DNA of 64,000 nt from CAWBRT01 sp963814745 (GCA_963814745.1 CAWFEA010000019.1:186001-250000), one strand, 5' to 3'. Shown: positions 8,432 through 16,923, counted from the first letter of the stretch. A program made the numbers and translations. Notes: generated from the letters alone by a model not told the origin.

Positions 8432-9521
8432 TTGAGCATTGCATAATATAGTTACAGTGGAAAGAGGTCTGCCTGGTGCCAGAACGCGGTGACCAGCGTA
8501 GGCCGACGGCGCATCCGCCGTAGCGCTTTCCGGGCGTAGTGGCTCAGTTCCCCGAAACTCTTCGGGCAGAAGTTCGGTAGCTCATTTTGCTTCCAGTGGG
8601 ACCATAGATATTCGACTGGATTCAGTTCGGGCGCATAGGCAGGCAAGAACTCCAACCAGATTCTTCCTCGCTGTTCGCGCACAAAGTCCCAGACCAGACG
8701 ACCGCGATGGCTTTTTAGCCCGTCCCAGACCACCAGCAGCTTGCCGGAAATGTGCCGCAGCAGATGGGAGAGGAACTCAACTACCTGCGGACTGCGAATG
8801 CTGCCGGGAAACAGACGAAAGTAAAAGTTCCACCACGTCACGCCAGCCATGGCGGATAACGTCTTCCAGTTGAAGTGGTATTGCAGTACTGGGGTCTGAC
8901 CCCGTGGGGCCCAAGTGCGGCACCGATGGGGACGCTGACTCAGACCACTTTCGTCGATGAAAACGATGGTTCGGCCTTCTCTTTCGGCGTTTTTTTTATT
9001 CCCGGCCAACGTTCCCGCTTCCACTGCTTAATCCTCGTTTCGTCGCGCTCCAAGGCCCGCCCTGTGGGTCGCTGGCAGCTCCACCCCAGTCGCCGCAGAA
9101 TCCGCCATGCCTGGGAAGGGTGATACTTCACGCCACAGAGTTGTTCGATGAGGTGCGCCACCCGCCACGACGTCCACAAACTGCTCTCGTAGCCAAGCGC
9201 CTGCGGGCCTTGCTTGAGCCCACGTTCGATACGTCGCAAATCCTGCTGCGCTAAACGAGGCTTCCGCCCCGCAGTGGCTGCTTTCTTCAGCGCCCGCACG
9301 CCACCCTGCTTCAGTTGCCGCGCCCATCGACTGACCGACTGCCGACAAACTCCAACTTGCCGGGCGACTTCAGCTTGCGGAACCGTCCCGCAACATTTCT
9401 GCGCCTTCACGACGGCGTTGCTCCAAGGCATCGAAATCTCGACGAACCCCCGCTGGATTTCCCATGGCAGGCAGAGTAGCACAAAGTGCGAACAAATGTC
9501 ACTATATTATGCAATGCTCAA
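8432..9521 (-). mobile_element. IS630-family insertion sequence
   Basis: The element is 1090 bp long with perfect 21-bp terminal inverted repeats: TTGAGCATTGCATAATATAGT at the left and its reverse complement at 9501-9521. It is flanked by the TA target duplication (8430-8431 and 9522-9523) that is characteristic of IS630/Tc1-mariner elements. It encodes one transposase in two overlapping frames and has inserted into a small membrane protein gene. Confidence 0.92.
8452..9431 (-). CDS. IS630-family transposase, two frames joined by probable -1/+1 slippage
   Basis: The upstream frame (to 8940) encodes the helix-turn-helix region QAEVARQVGVCRQSVSRWARQL and a winged-helix part. The downstream frame (from about 9005) encodes the DDE domain: FIDESG (first Asp), VVWDGLKSH (second Asp) and NPVEYLW (catalytic Glu). 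The frames overlap at a run of eight A residues on the coding strand (8991-8998), a classic slippery site, where PGIKK in one frame matches AGNKKN in the other. Slippage would give a full transposase of about 325 residues. The start is taken as the ATG at 9431; a GTG at 9482 is also open. Confidence 0.85.
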
Positions 9522-9878
9522 TAAGGGACTTTCGCGCGACCGAAAAAGCTGCGCGCATGAGGGATGACCAAAAGCAAGAGGAAGAAATCCAGCCTTACCG
9601 TGATCTTTATAAAATACTGGGCAAAAGAACATGGTGTTTGTTTTGGGGGCAGGTCGGAACCTTCGGCGTTGGCATCGTTTTCATAATTCTTGGTGTATGG
9701 GCATCTATAAGCAGCAAGCTACTATAAGGCAAAGGGCGTATTCTCCGGCCAGTTCGAGAGCAATCGAAGGCGGCACTAAAGCAGTGGGTACCAAGTGGAC
9801 ATACTCACGCCCTGTCTTTAGGACCCCATGAGTGATGGTGCACTATTCAGAGCCTACGTGAGCTTAGGAGATTGCAAG

Positions 9879-10343
9879 ATGGCCGCCCCACAACCAAGAG
9901 TAGAAATCACTATTCGCTGGATGTTGAACCACCATAAGGTTGCTGCTCGCCTGCTCCAGGCTCTAACACTGTCGATAACCGCGCTTACGCTACGCTGGAT
10001 CATTCGCTTCACCTTCATCCAGACGTTTGAGTATGCCAGATATTTTCACGAGAACCTGGGCGTGTTCCTGCTTCTTGCAACGTGGAACTTTTGGAAGTAT
10101 GCTTTCGCGCCCCTCGCCATCGGCTTAATTGTATTCTGGCTAATCGGCAAGCTCGCCGATCTTTACAGCACAATGGACTGGAATCCGTCAGTCGCCCGGC
10201 CTGTTAACCCCATCAGCTTGTTGGAGCAGGTCCGGGCCATAACGCCAGAGCAGTTCGAAGCGCTCAGGGCTGCTGAACCGGAGGCGTATGCGGCGATTGC
10301 GACGATCCGGGAACTCATCGCGTTGAAGCCTGACGCTCACTGA
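9879..10343 (+). CDS. Membrane protein of unknown function with C-terminal helical tail
   Basis: I chose the ATG at 9879 because AGGAG lies 8 bases upstream; the frame is open back to 9828. The protein of about 154 residues has an N-terminal basic part and two clear hydrophobic segments (around LLQALTLSITALTLRWII and LAIGLIVFWLIGKLADLY). A soluble C-terminal part follows, with the repeated pattern TPEQFEALRAAEPEAYAAIATIREL. I do not recognise the family. It is the last rightward cargo gene of the element; a strong hairpin lies 213 bases downstream. Confidence 0.65.
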   Translation: MAAPQPRVEITIRWMLNHHKVAARLLQALTLSITALTLRWIIRFTFIQTFEYARYFHENLGVFLLLATWNFWKYAFAPLAIGLIVFWLIGKLADLYSTMDWNPSVARPVNPISLLEQVRAITPEQFEALRAAEPEAYAAIATIRELIALKPDAH

Positions 10344-10836
10344 GTTTTCGCCAGTTTCTCTCCGGGCTTTCGGTTTCCCAGCTAATGCGCGGAATTTAGG
10401 GTCTATTTGCTGCCCAAAAGGGGGGTTTTTTAGAACGGCATCAGCTAAGTTGCTGAAAACAAAGAATAATTCCCATGGTGCTCAGTATATATCAAGTAGT
10501 AAACAATAACAGCAAACAGGCTAACTCTCCGGTACCCTCCCTCTCATATCAATGGAAAGCCCGCCGATGTTTTGGCGGGCTTTGAAGCAGACGCGGGGGA
10601 TCGCTACGGCAAGACCCTCAGCCGTGTAGATTCATTCGGCAGACTGCCATGCTTGCGAGGGCGGGGAAATGGGAGATGAACTTTCTTGCATCGAGTTCTT
10701 TCTTCTTCCTTCAGGTGTGGGGAATAGGGGGAGGGCCTTTAAGAGAGAGAAAAGAAGAAGGGAGAAAGAAGAAAGAAGGTATCCTCTTCCCCCTCCCGGT
10801 CACAACAGCTTGTCCTCCGGGTGCTGCTTGGCGTGC
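10344..10836. other. Gene-free spacer with hairpin and polypurine tract
   Basis: No convincing gene lies in this 493-base stretch. It contains a strong 10-bp hairpin (10556-10583) and a purine-only tract of about 45 bases around 10740-10785 (GA/AAG repeats), on the side where the convergent DUF3987 gene ends. Short open frames here have no ribosome sites or recognisable composition. Confidence 0.6.
10556..10583. terminator. Hairpin between convergent gene groups
   Basis: AAAGCCCGCC and GGCGGGCTTT form a perfect 10-bp stem with an 8-base loop. It lies between the rightward cargo genes and the leftward replication-type genes, so it probably acts as a bidirectional terminator. The T-run is short on both sides. 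Confidence 0.65.
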
Positions 10837-12076
10837 TCAGTCAAGCAATTCTGGTGAACCAGGACAATTGCCCTGGCGACCCTGAGTCGGGCGGCCATAG
10901 CGGATGATGGTCCCCCCGTCCACCAAGGTTCTTAGACGCTGTTCACGCATCATAGACGGCCAGCCTTGGAAAGCCTTGGTGAACTCACACTGCAACATCC
11001 CATCGGCGCCCCGCTGAAGGATTGCGTTCTCAACTTGCTTTACTCCAGCACCTTCTCTGCCCATGCCTGTTGGAAGCAGATCAAAAAGAGTCCTCCTGAT
11101 TTGCTCCGTAAACTCCATTGCACGGGTCATGGATTCGGGCTGCACTTCCAAGCTTGCATATCCCGAAAGGTTGAAGACTGCGGCAAGCTTGAGAAAGTGG
11201 GCACGGTGCCGATTCCAGAACGCCATGGCAAGGCGTTGATTGGGCTGCTGATCAAATTCCTTCCGGGTTTCCCGATACCACGCGTCATAGATGGACTGCA
11301 CCTTTGAGAAGTCCATGGAACCCTTTAGGTCTTTGATTTGCTTCAACCGCGCTGCGAGGGGATCAACCAACCGTCCGTCTGCCCTCAAAGGGGTTGGAAT
11401 GCACCGTCCGAGGTCGGGCATCTGCAAGATCAGCCATCTCGGGATGAATCCACCGGCGGAATCCGCTTCGTTTAAGCTCTCGATGAACCATGCGTCGGAG
11501 CTTGTAGCGAGGATGTTTGTACGGGGCGGCTTTGAAAATATGATCGGAGGCGTTTCATTCTTCCCCCCCAGTCCTGTATTTGATGCTTGGAGGTGGAAGC
11601 GGATTGTCATAAAGGTTCGTCAACCATTGCTTCGCTTCTACAAATCTAGCCTCTGAGAGGGCTTTCAGTGCAACGGACAATTCCTCCCAGATGAACATCC
11701 CCCGAGGGTTTTCTTGGAGGTCCTGATAAAAGCCCTGCTTGCTGCCCCAGCTTGTATTGCGTTCAAGATCACTGAGACCTGCTTCCTTCAGAATGTTTCG
11801 TAATAGACTCAGGAGAGTGTTCCTCCCCACCCCACTCCCGGAGAGAAGCAAAATCCACAGATCAAGCGTCAAAACCTGACCGCCATTCACAATCCATACG
11901 TTGTCATTCACTGCGCCAGCAACAGCAGAGATTGCTGCTGCTGCGTGTGCATTGGGGGGAGCTTCGAATATATCCGCGTATTTCACGTATGTGTCAATGA
12001 GATCGAGTACCTCAGGCTGACTGGTAAAAATTGCAGGGTGGTTAGCGGGATTGATTAAGGCAGGAGTGTTCGACAT
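10837..12076 (-). pseudogene. DUF3987-type replication/primase-associated protein, frameshifted at a G run
   Basis: The gene reads from the ATG at 12076 to about 11570 in one frame and continues in another to 10837. The N-terminal part (about 165 residues) has a helicase-like fold with LLLSGSGVGRNTLLSLLRNIL as its Walker A-like loop. The C-terminal part has the family pattern FSKPPRTNILATSSDAWF and GGFIPRWLILQ. The frames meet at seven consecutive Gs (coding strand, about 11565-11571); one base more or less restores a protein of about 410 residues. Proteins of this type are found on plasmids, satellites and integrative elements, near primases. The frameshift could be real decay or a homopolymer assembly error. 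Confidence 0.75.
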
Positions 12077-12323
12077 AGTCCGTTCCGTTCCGATGTTGTT
12101 TTACTTGGGTGATGAGTGCTCGCAGACTCCGGTGAGCCTCGAACAGCTCTCGTGCTGGCAGAGATGCCCCTGAGAAGTAGTTTTCCACCTCTCGGGACGC
12201 CTGTGTAGCGAAGATGAAATCCACGAACCGTCCGTTGAGCTGTGCATTCAACAGGGGTACTCCCCGAGCCTTCAGGAAGCTCGCCAGTTCGAGTTCGTTA
12301 GTTGTATAGGGTTGATTGGACAT
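12042..12323 (-). CDS. Small DUF5659-like protein
   Basis: This 93-residue protein contains ELASFLKARGVPLLNAQLNGRFVDFIF, the pattern of DUF5659-type small proteins found on mobile elements. It overlaps the start of the DUF3987 gene by 35 bases, which indicates translational coupling in one operon. The function is unknown; association with replication or mobilisation is inferred from the neighbour only. Confidence 0.7.
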   Translation of the reverse strand: MSNQPYTTNELELASFLKARGVPLLNAQLNGRFVDFIFATQASREVENYFSGASLPARELFEAHRSLRALITQVKQHRNGTDYVEHSCLNQSR

Positions 12324-12845
12324 GGACTTTTCCGTTCCGAATGTGCATCCGGAGCAAATGAGGTTTCTAGCGTTACTTCGCTTGGGTTGAGGATTGATTG
12401 AGTCGGGGTGGAGAAAAATACTTGCTACTATATTAAACGCTCGACAGGGGGGTAAATGTCTGAAATAATCTTAAGAACACCCTTGCAGGGGGTATCTAGG
12501 CGGATGTGGCCCTTCAAGTAATTAAACGTTTGAAACACCCAAAATGTCAACGCCTAGCGTGAAATTTCTTTTCTCCCTAGACCCTCGTCCCCCTCGCGTG
12601 CACGAGAATAGTCCAATGACTCCAAATCGACGGGTCTAGCGTGAACTTATCTCGCTAGCGTGCGCGTGTCATAGGGGTAGGATGGGGGTTTCCGTACCTT
12701 CTACCCATATTAAACGAAGCTGGAGGGTAAAATGTCAACGCGCATACCCGAGAAAATTTCGCCCTCGCTTGCGCACGTGACAGAACGGAAGGTCTTTGCA
12801 CCCTTGAACCATCACTCCCTGCCCTCGCTCGCACGCACAGGAGGT
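12324..12845. repeat. Iteron-like repeat region
   Basis: No gene is evident in this 522-base stretch. Three copies of a unit of about 33 bases start with ATTAAACG (12432, 12521 and 12709) and end with AAATGTC, twice extended to AAAATGTCAACGC (12541-12553 and 12729-12741). Between them are repeated CTAGCGTGAA/CTAGCGTGCGCG motifs and the related GCGTGCACGAGA, GCGTGCGCGTGTCA and GCTTGCGCACGTGACA. The region lies directly upstream of the DUF5659-DUF3987 operon, so an origin of replication or a multi-site operator for this operon is likely. Confidence 0.6.
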
Positions 12846-13004
12846 TTAGGAACTCTTGAGAGTCTTCGCCCATCTTGCGTTCGCGGCGTCCCGGGCAATC
12901 TCACTTCTCTGCTCTGGGGTCAGCTTTTCCATGCGAGCTTTGGCGCTCGCTTTTCCGCCACGCCTTCCAAGTTTCACTGCTGAGGGGTCTTTGTGCTTTG
13001 CCAT
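12846..13004 (-). CDS. Small basic conserved protein (RRGGKASAKAR type)
   Basis: This 52-residue protein has the pattern LGRRGGKASAKARMEKLTPEQRSEIARDAANARW. That pattern recurs in small basic proteins on plasmids and genomic islands and in chromosomal relatives of unknown role. I take the ATG at 13004; a TTG eight codons upstream is also open but lacks a ribosome site. The composition suggests nucleic acid binding, which is inference. Confidence 0.65.
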   Translation of the reverse strand: MAKHKDPSAVKLGRRGGKASAKARMEKLTPEQRSEIARDAANARWAKTLKSS

Positions 13005-13128
13005 AGCAGCACAGCTTATCCGGTGCAAATCGCTTGAGCAAGAAAAATCATTTTACACTTGACATCCTGAACCGCTTGAGCATCTAATCCTTTTGCAGTT
13101 CGATTGTTTTGGAGGTGCGAAAGGAAAA

Positions 13129-14354
13129 ATGAGCATTTACAAACGGGATGGAGACACCTATTGGTACAAGTTCATGTGGGACGGAAAGCTAATTCAAAAG
13201 TCCTCCCGCGTGAGTGATCCGAATGTAGCTCGCCAGATCGAAGCAGCCCACAGGACAGCACTCGCCAAGGGAGAGGTGGGAATCCGGGAAAAGAAAATTG
13301 CCCCGACCTTCTCGGAATTCTGCAAAAAGCGATTTGAGCCCTGGGCAAAGTCCAGCTTTGAGAAGTCCACTCCAAATAATTGGCTCTGGTTCCGGACGGG
13401 GATGCGAGCCCTTCTCAGTTACAAACCATTGGCGAATGCGGGGCTGAATTCCATCGGCAACGAACTAGCTGCGGAGTTCGTATCGTTCCGACAGTCAAAC
13501 GGAATTCAGATCAGTTCTGTAAACGGCTCCTTGCGCGTTCTAAGGCGCATTTTGAGGCTTGCTGCTGAGTGGGGAGTGCTGGAGGCTTCGCCGAAGGTTC
13601 CGCTTCTTCCTGGCGAACGCCATCGTGAAAGAGTAGTGAGCCATGACGAGGAGCGGAGATACCTCGATGCCGCTCCGGAGCCGCTCAAGTCCATTGCAAC
13701 CGTGCTCGCCGACACGGGGATGCGTCCGGAGGAGTGCTATCGAATGCAATGGGAGAACGTTAACTGGAAAACGGGAACGAACGGAGCCATTTTTTCCCAC
13801 ATGGCAAAACCCCAGCAGCAAGACGGCTCCTGTATTTGACTCCCCGAGTTCGCTTCGTCCTCGAAGCCCGCTGGGAATTCGCCAAAAAGCCCTCTGATGG
13901 CTGGGTCTGGCCTGCACCCACCAAAAGCGGACATGTCGAGCATTCAAGCCTCAAGAAACAGCATTCCCGAGCATTCAGGGATGCCAACAGGAAAACCGAA
14001 GAAAACGCCAAGCAAGAGACGGAACACTTACTCAAGCCCTGGGTGCTGTATTCGTTTCGCCATACATTCCTGACCCGATTGGGCGAAAGCGGCTGTGATA
14101 CTTGGACCTTGGCACGAATCGCAGGACATAGCTCGGTTGCCATTTCGAGCCGATATGTCCATCCCTCTGAAGACGCCGTCTTGAATGCCATTTCCCGCTT
14201 GGGTAGCTACAAAATTGGATGCAGTGCAAAACCCGCCAATTCGGAGAGAGGTGAGGATTCCGTCCAAGTGAATGAGGCGAAAGAAGAAATCTGGCGCGCC
14301 CGGACGGATTCGAACCGCCGACCTAATGCTCCGGAGGACTCGCCGCACGAATAA
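13129..14354 (+). pseudogene. int: Tyrosine recombinase (phage-type integrase), frameshifted
   Basis: The N-terminal and core domains read from the ATG at 13129 (GGAGG and AAGGA upstream) to 13839; the C-terminal part reads in another frame to 14354. One extra T in the run at 13791-13796 would join them into about 408 residues. The first catalytic Arg is in DTGMRPEECYRMQW. The other frame supplies SFRHTFLTRLG (HxxR), IAGHSSV (His) and the nucleophile in SSRYVHPS (Tyr). The last 15 codons, RARTDSNRRPNAPEDS, overlap the right attachment repeat, so integration sets the C-terminus. As written the enzyme lacks its catalytic half, unless the frameshift is a sequencing error. Confidence 0.88.
14291..14341 (-). 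repeat. Right attachment-site repeat (tRNA-Arg(CCG) 3' fragment)
   Basis: This is identical over 51 bases to 5645-5695. On the minus strand the bases before it (GCGGCGAGTC) do not pair with the 3' anticodon stem, and no D arm or 5' acceptor strand is present. This copy is therefore also a fragment. The flanking sequence to its right resembles the inner flank of the left repeat, as if a second, now mostly deleted element had integrated at the same site. Confidence 0.85.
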
Positions 14355-14757
14355 TCAACAGTTTAGCGCAGTTTGCATGAAGTGAGATTCCCCTGTATTT
14401 ATGCGGGGTTCCCGCTTCCCGCTTCCTTGAGAGACAAGCCTGTACAAACTGCCACTGGGCACAAAACTGGGCACAATGAACTGGGGTGAAGCCCTCCGCA
14501 GTTGCCGATCATCTTGCTCCTGCTGTGACCTCTCCTGCCATGACCCTTCAGTCCCACGAAGCCTCAGCCGGCCGCTGTAACCCCCATCACCAAGCAACCG
14601 ACAAAGCCCTTCGGTCAGACAGAAGCAGTTGGCAGAGCATTTCAACGCGATGGCAATGCGAATGCAGCGTATCATGAGGGGTAGGAAACCAGAGTCTCCG
14701 TATCTTTATCAGTCTGGTCAGTGTTCGGCGTCTGCTACCGTGCGCCACTGTCGTTCC
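14342..14757. other. Remnant arm of a second element; otherwise no gene
   Basis: The first 135 bases resemble the stretch next to the left repeat: GCACGAATAATCAACAGTTTAGCGCAG, then the hairpin GCGGGGTTCCCGC (14403-14415) and the tandem pair ACTGGGCACAAAACTGGGCACAA (14454-14476). The rest, up to the IS630 element, has no gene I can support. Confidence 0.5.
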
Positions 14758-15833
14758 TAGCGGGCTGTCCCGGTGATTACGTTAGCTTTGATTCGACGTT
14801 GAGGATCGGTGTAGGTCCAGCGGAAAGGGCGGGCTGATTTCTGGTAAGCGCGGATGTAGCGGCGCAGTTTGCGAGCCAGATCGTTGACGGAAGTGAAGAC
14901 ACCGCGATCGATGACGTCGCGCTGAATCTTGGCAAACCAAAGTTCGATTTGGTTGAGCCAGGAGGAGTAGGTCGGGGTGAAATGAAACCGGACTCTCGGG
15001 TTTTTCTGGAGGAACTCCTCTACTGCTTTGGTCTTGTGAGCCGAGAGGTTATCGAGCACGGTGTGGATCTCCTTGGCCCGCCTGGTTGGCTGCACCACAC
15101 CCGTGAGAAAGGCGATAAAGTCGGCGCTGGTATGCCGCCGGGCCGTTTGGCCGGTCCCCTGGCCGGTCTTCACCTTGAGGGCGGCGTACAGCGAGAGGGT
15201 GCCATGACGGAAATACTCAAACCCGTGACGCTCGGCGCGTCCCGGCGAAAGCGGCAACCCCGGGTCCAATCGCTCCAGGGCCTGAATGGCCGTCTTCTCG
15301 TCCACGCAAAACACAGCCGCGTGCGGCGGCGGATTCAAGTACAGGCCGATGACGTCGGCCGCCTTGCTCTCGAACTCCGGATCGTCGCTGGCCATGTAAC
15401 GATCCAAGCGATGCGGCTTCAACTGCGCCTGTGCCCACACGCGCTGCACCGTCGATTTGCTGACGTGCTCCAGCTTGGCGAGCTTGCGGCAACTCCAGTG
15501 GGTGCTGCCATCCGGCGGCGCCTGCTGTGTGCGGCGCACGATGCGAGCTTGAACCGCCGGGGTCACGGTGCGCGGGCGGCTGCCCTTATGCCGCGGATTG
15601 AGACCCTCGATGCGATCCTGCGCGAAACGTTTGCGCCAGCGGGCAATGGTGGGAGCGCTGGTATCGAGCTTCTTCTCAATCTCGTGATCGCTGAGACCGT
15701 CGGCCAGCGCGAGGATCAGCCGGGCACGAAACACGTCTCCGGCTGGCAAGCTTCGCGACTGCGCCCAGCGCGCCAGTTCCTCGCGTTCATCGTTGGAGAG
15801 AATGAGCAAGCTGCCATACTGTGCCATGCTCAT
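14757..15833 (-). CDS. IS630-family transposase (single frame)
   Basis: This intact transposase has about 358 residues. The N-terminal HTH region contains RARLILALADGLSDHEIEKKL and TIARWRKRF. The DDE catalytic domain has FCVDEKTAIQALER (first Asp), IHTVLDNLSAHKT (second Asp) and SSWLNQIELWFAKIQ (Glu). The stop codon TAG is formed partly by the flanking TA target. ATGs at 15833 and 15827 both fit. It is a different IS630 subgroup from the element at 8432, which has two frames. Confidence 0.92.
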   Translation of the reverse strand: MSMAQYGSLLILSNDEREELARWAQSRSLPAGDVFRARLILALADGLSDHEIEKKLDTSAPTIARWRKRFAQDRIEGLNPRHKGSRPRTVTPAVQARIVRRTQQAPPDGSTHWSCRKLAKLEHVSKSTVQRVWAQAQLKPHRLDRYMASDDPEFESKAADVIGLYLNPPPHAAVFCVDEKTAIQALERLDPGLPLSPGRAERHGFEYFRHGTLSLYAALKVKTGQGTGQTARRHTSADFIAFLTGVVQPTRRAKEIHTVLDNLSAHKTKAVEEFLQKNPRVRFHFTPTYSSWLNQIELWFAKIQRDVIDRGVFTSVNDLARKLRRYIRAYQKSARPFRWTYTDPQRRIKANVITGTAR

Positions 15834-15876
15834 TAGACGGAGCACAATTACTTATGTTATCACCGGGACAGTCAAC
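14760..15876 (-). mobile_element. IS630-family insertion sequence, second
   Basis: GCGGGCTGTCCCGGTGATTA at the left and GTTGACTGTCCCGGTGATAA (reverse complement at the right, 15857-15876) form terminal inverted repeats with a 13-base identical core CTGTCCCGGTGAT. TA flanks both ends (14758-14759 and 15877-15878). The 1117-bp element ends 18 bases before the start of the cyclase-like gene and has cut it off from its upstream sequence. Confidence 0.82.
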
Positions 15877-15894
15877 TAGTCGGAAGTTCCCCAA

Positions 15895-16664
15895 ATGTCC
15901 GATGGGTATGTGGCTCTACTAGACGTTCTTGGCTTCTCAGCGCTTGTCAACGCAGACACCACAGGTGAGAGAGTAGAACGTTACCTCACCTGCCTCCAGC
16001 GCGCGAAAGGGACGACGGCCGTTGAATATGTCGTTTTTTCGGACAGCATCGTGCTCACCGTGGAAGACGCCGGGGCCGATTGTCTGCTCGCGATTGCGGG
16101 CGCCTGCTCGCGGCTCATGAACGAACTATTAATATAGAGAACATCCCGGTCCGAGGTGCCATTTCTCATGGTGCATTTGTAAGGTCGTCCGTCGGGGAGA
16201 GTGTGATCGTTGCAGGCCGTGCTGTGATTGACGCATATCAGTTTGAGCAAGCCCAAGACTGGGTCGGGATAATGATTGCGCCCTCAGCCCTCGTCTGTGT
16301 ACCCGATCTGCAAAAGCGCTGCGGGCTCAATGATCAATTTACCGTTGAAGCATTCCGGGAAATGGAACCTCGGATCTCATGGGCAGCACACATCCAACCG
16401 TGCAGATCCATTCCGTTTCATACTGAGAGGCCGTTTGAAACTTCCTCCTACGATGGATTCGCAGTTGTCCCTACAAGCGGTGCCGTTGAGCCAGCGGCAC
16501 TGCGAGACAGCATCAACCAAGCGATCGACAAATTGAGCCGGCTCCGCGCCATTGCACCAACACCGGGCGCACAACTGAAATATCAGCACGCGATCAACTG
16601 GCTGGTTTCGGTCCGCCTCTGTTGGCATCAGATCGCGTACTTTCGCGCGCAAGAAACCGAGTGA
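15895..16664 (+). pseudogene. Class III nucleotidyl cyclase-like protein, frameshifted
   Basis: Two overlapping frames (15895-16137 and about 16080-16664) together make a protein of about 255 residues. The first frame has YVALLDVLGFSALV and VVFSDSIVLTV, whose Asp residues sit where class III cyclases keep their two metal-binding Asps. The second has IPVRGAISHGAFV, like the cyclase GIxxG strand, and GRAVIDAYQFEQAQ, like GxxVNxAxRLE. The break is near 16125-16140, around CTATTAATATAGAGAAC. No membrane or sensor domain is attached. Small stand-alone cyclase-like proteins include the Pycsar defence cyclases, but I see no effector gene here, so that link is only a possibility. Confidence 0.55.
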
Positions 16665-16885
16665 TGATAGCGGGCAAGCTATTCTTACGAGCGCGAAGGG
16701 TGCAGCTCAAACGGACTTTGACGGTTTCGAAAATCATCGGCACGGCTGCTGCGCCAAGGAGGGCGGGATGCCCAGTACTGAATGGACGGGTGGCTCATAT
16801 TTGCCTTCGGTTGTGTCTAGTCCCACGACATGGTTTACAAATTGTCCCGGGACATCCTTTACAGTTTTGGGTTGGGAAGTCGTCT

Positions 16886-16923
16886 GGCAACCAGCGATCG
16901 ACGATCGTCGATCGCTGGTTGCC
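16886..16923. repeat. Perfect 38-bp palindrome
   Basis: The sequence from GGCAACCAGCG to CGCTGGTTGCC equals its own reverse complement over 38 bases with no loop. It lies inside the IS481 element, between the left inverted repeat and the 3' end of the transposase gene. It could be a transcription block for the IS or an assembly fold-back artefact. Confidence 0.85.

Larger units (their letters stand above)
8192..9727 (+). pseudogene. Small membrane protein gene split by an IS630-family insertion
   Basis: The gene starts at 8192 (ATG, with GAGGGG upstream) and reads to 8431, then is interrupted. It resumes in frame at 9524 and ends at 9727. Removing the insertion and one copy of the TA target restores a continuous 147-residue protein across the junction ...CVINRLRDFRATEKAAR.... 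The rebuilt protein has three or four hydrophobic segments: about residues 20-45 and 52-75 from the left piece and one near LFWGQVGTFGVGIVFIIL from the right. A charged segment (RMRDDQKQEEE) lies between. This layout matches a small family of 4-TM hypothetical proteins. Without the IS it would be an ordinary cargo gene of the element. Confidence 0.8.
5645..14341. mobile_element. Integrative element flanked by tRNA-Arg(CCG) 3'-half repeats
   Basis: The 8.7 kb segment lies between two identical 51-bp direct repeats (5645-5695 and 14291-14341), which copy the anticodon loop to CCA of a tRNA-Arg(CCG) gene on the minus strand. It carries an XRE regulator at one end and a tyrosine integrase whose last codons overlap the right repeat. 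In between are a DUF3987 protein, a DUF5659-like protein, a small basic protein, iteron-like repeats and five unrecognised cargo genes. Gene content and layout fit a plasmid- or satellite-like integrative element. Frameshifts in the integrase and the DUF3987 gene suggest it no longer moves by itself. Neither repeat has the tRNA 5' half next to it. Confidence 0.8.

Noticed and set aside
10649..10885. Small genes in the polypurine stretch
   Set aside because: Low-complexity composition, no ribosome site, and overlap with the DUF3987 end.
12324..12845. CRISPR array
   Set aside because: The repeats are few, diverged and unevenly spaced, and there are no cas genes.
14355..14675. Minus-strand open frame right of the second att repeat
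   Set aside because: No ribosome site or recognisable pattern; overlaps the arm-like repeats.
14949..15836. Plus-strand open frame opposite the IS630 transposase
   Set aside because: Shadow of the transposase gene.
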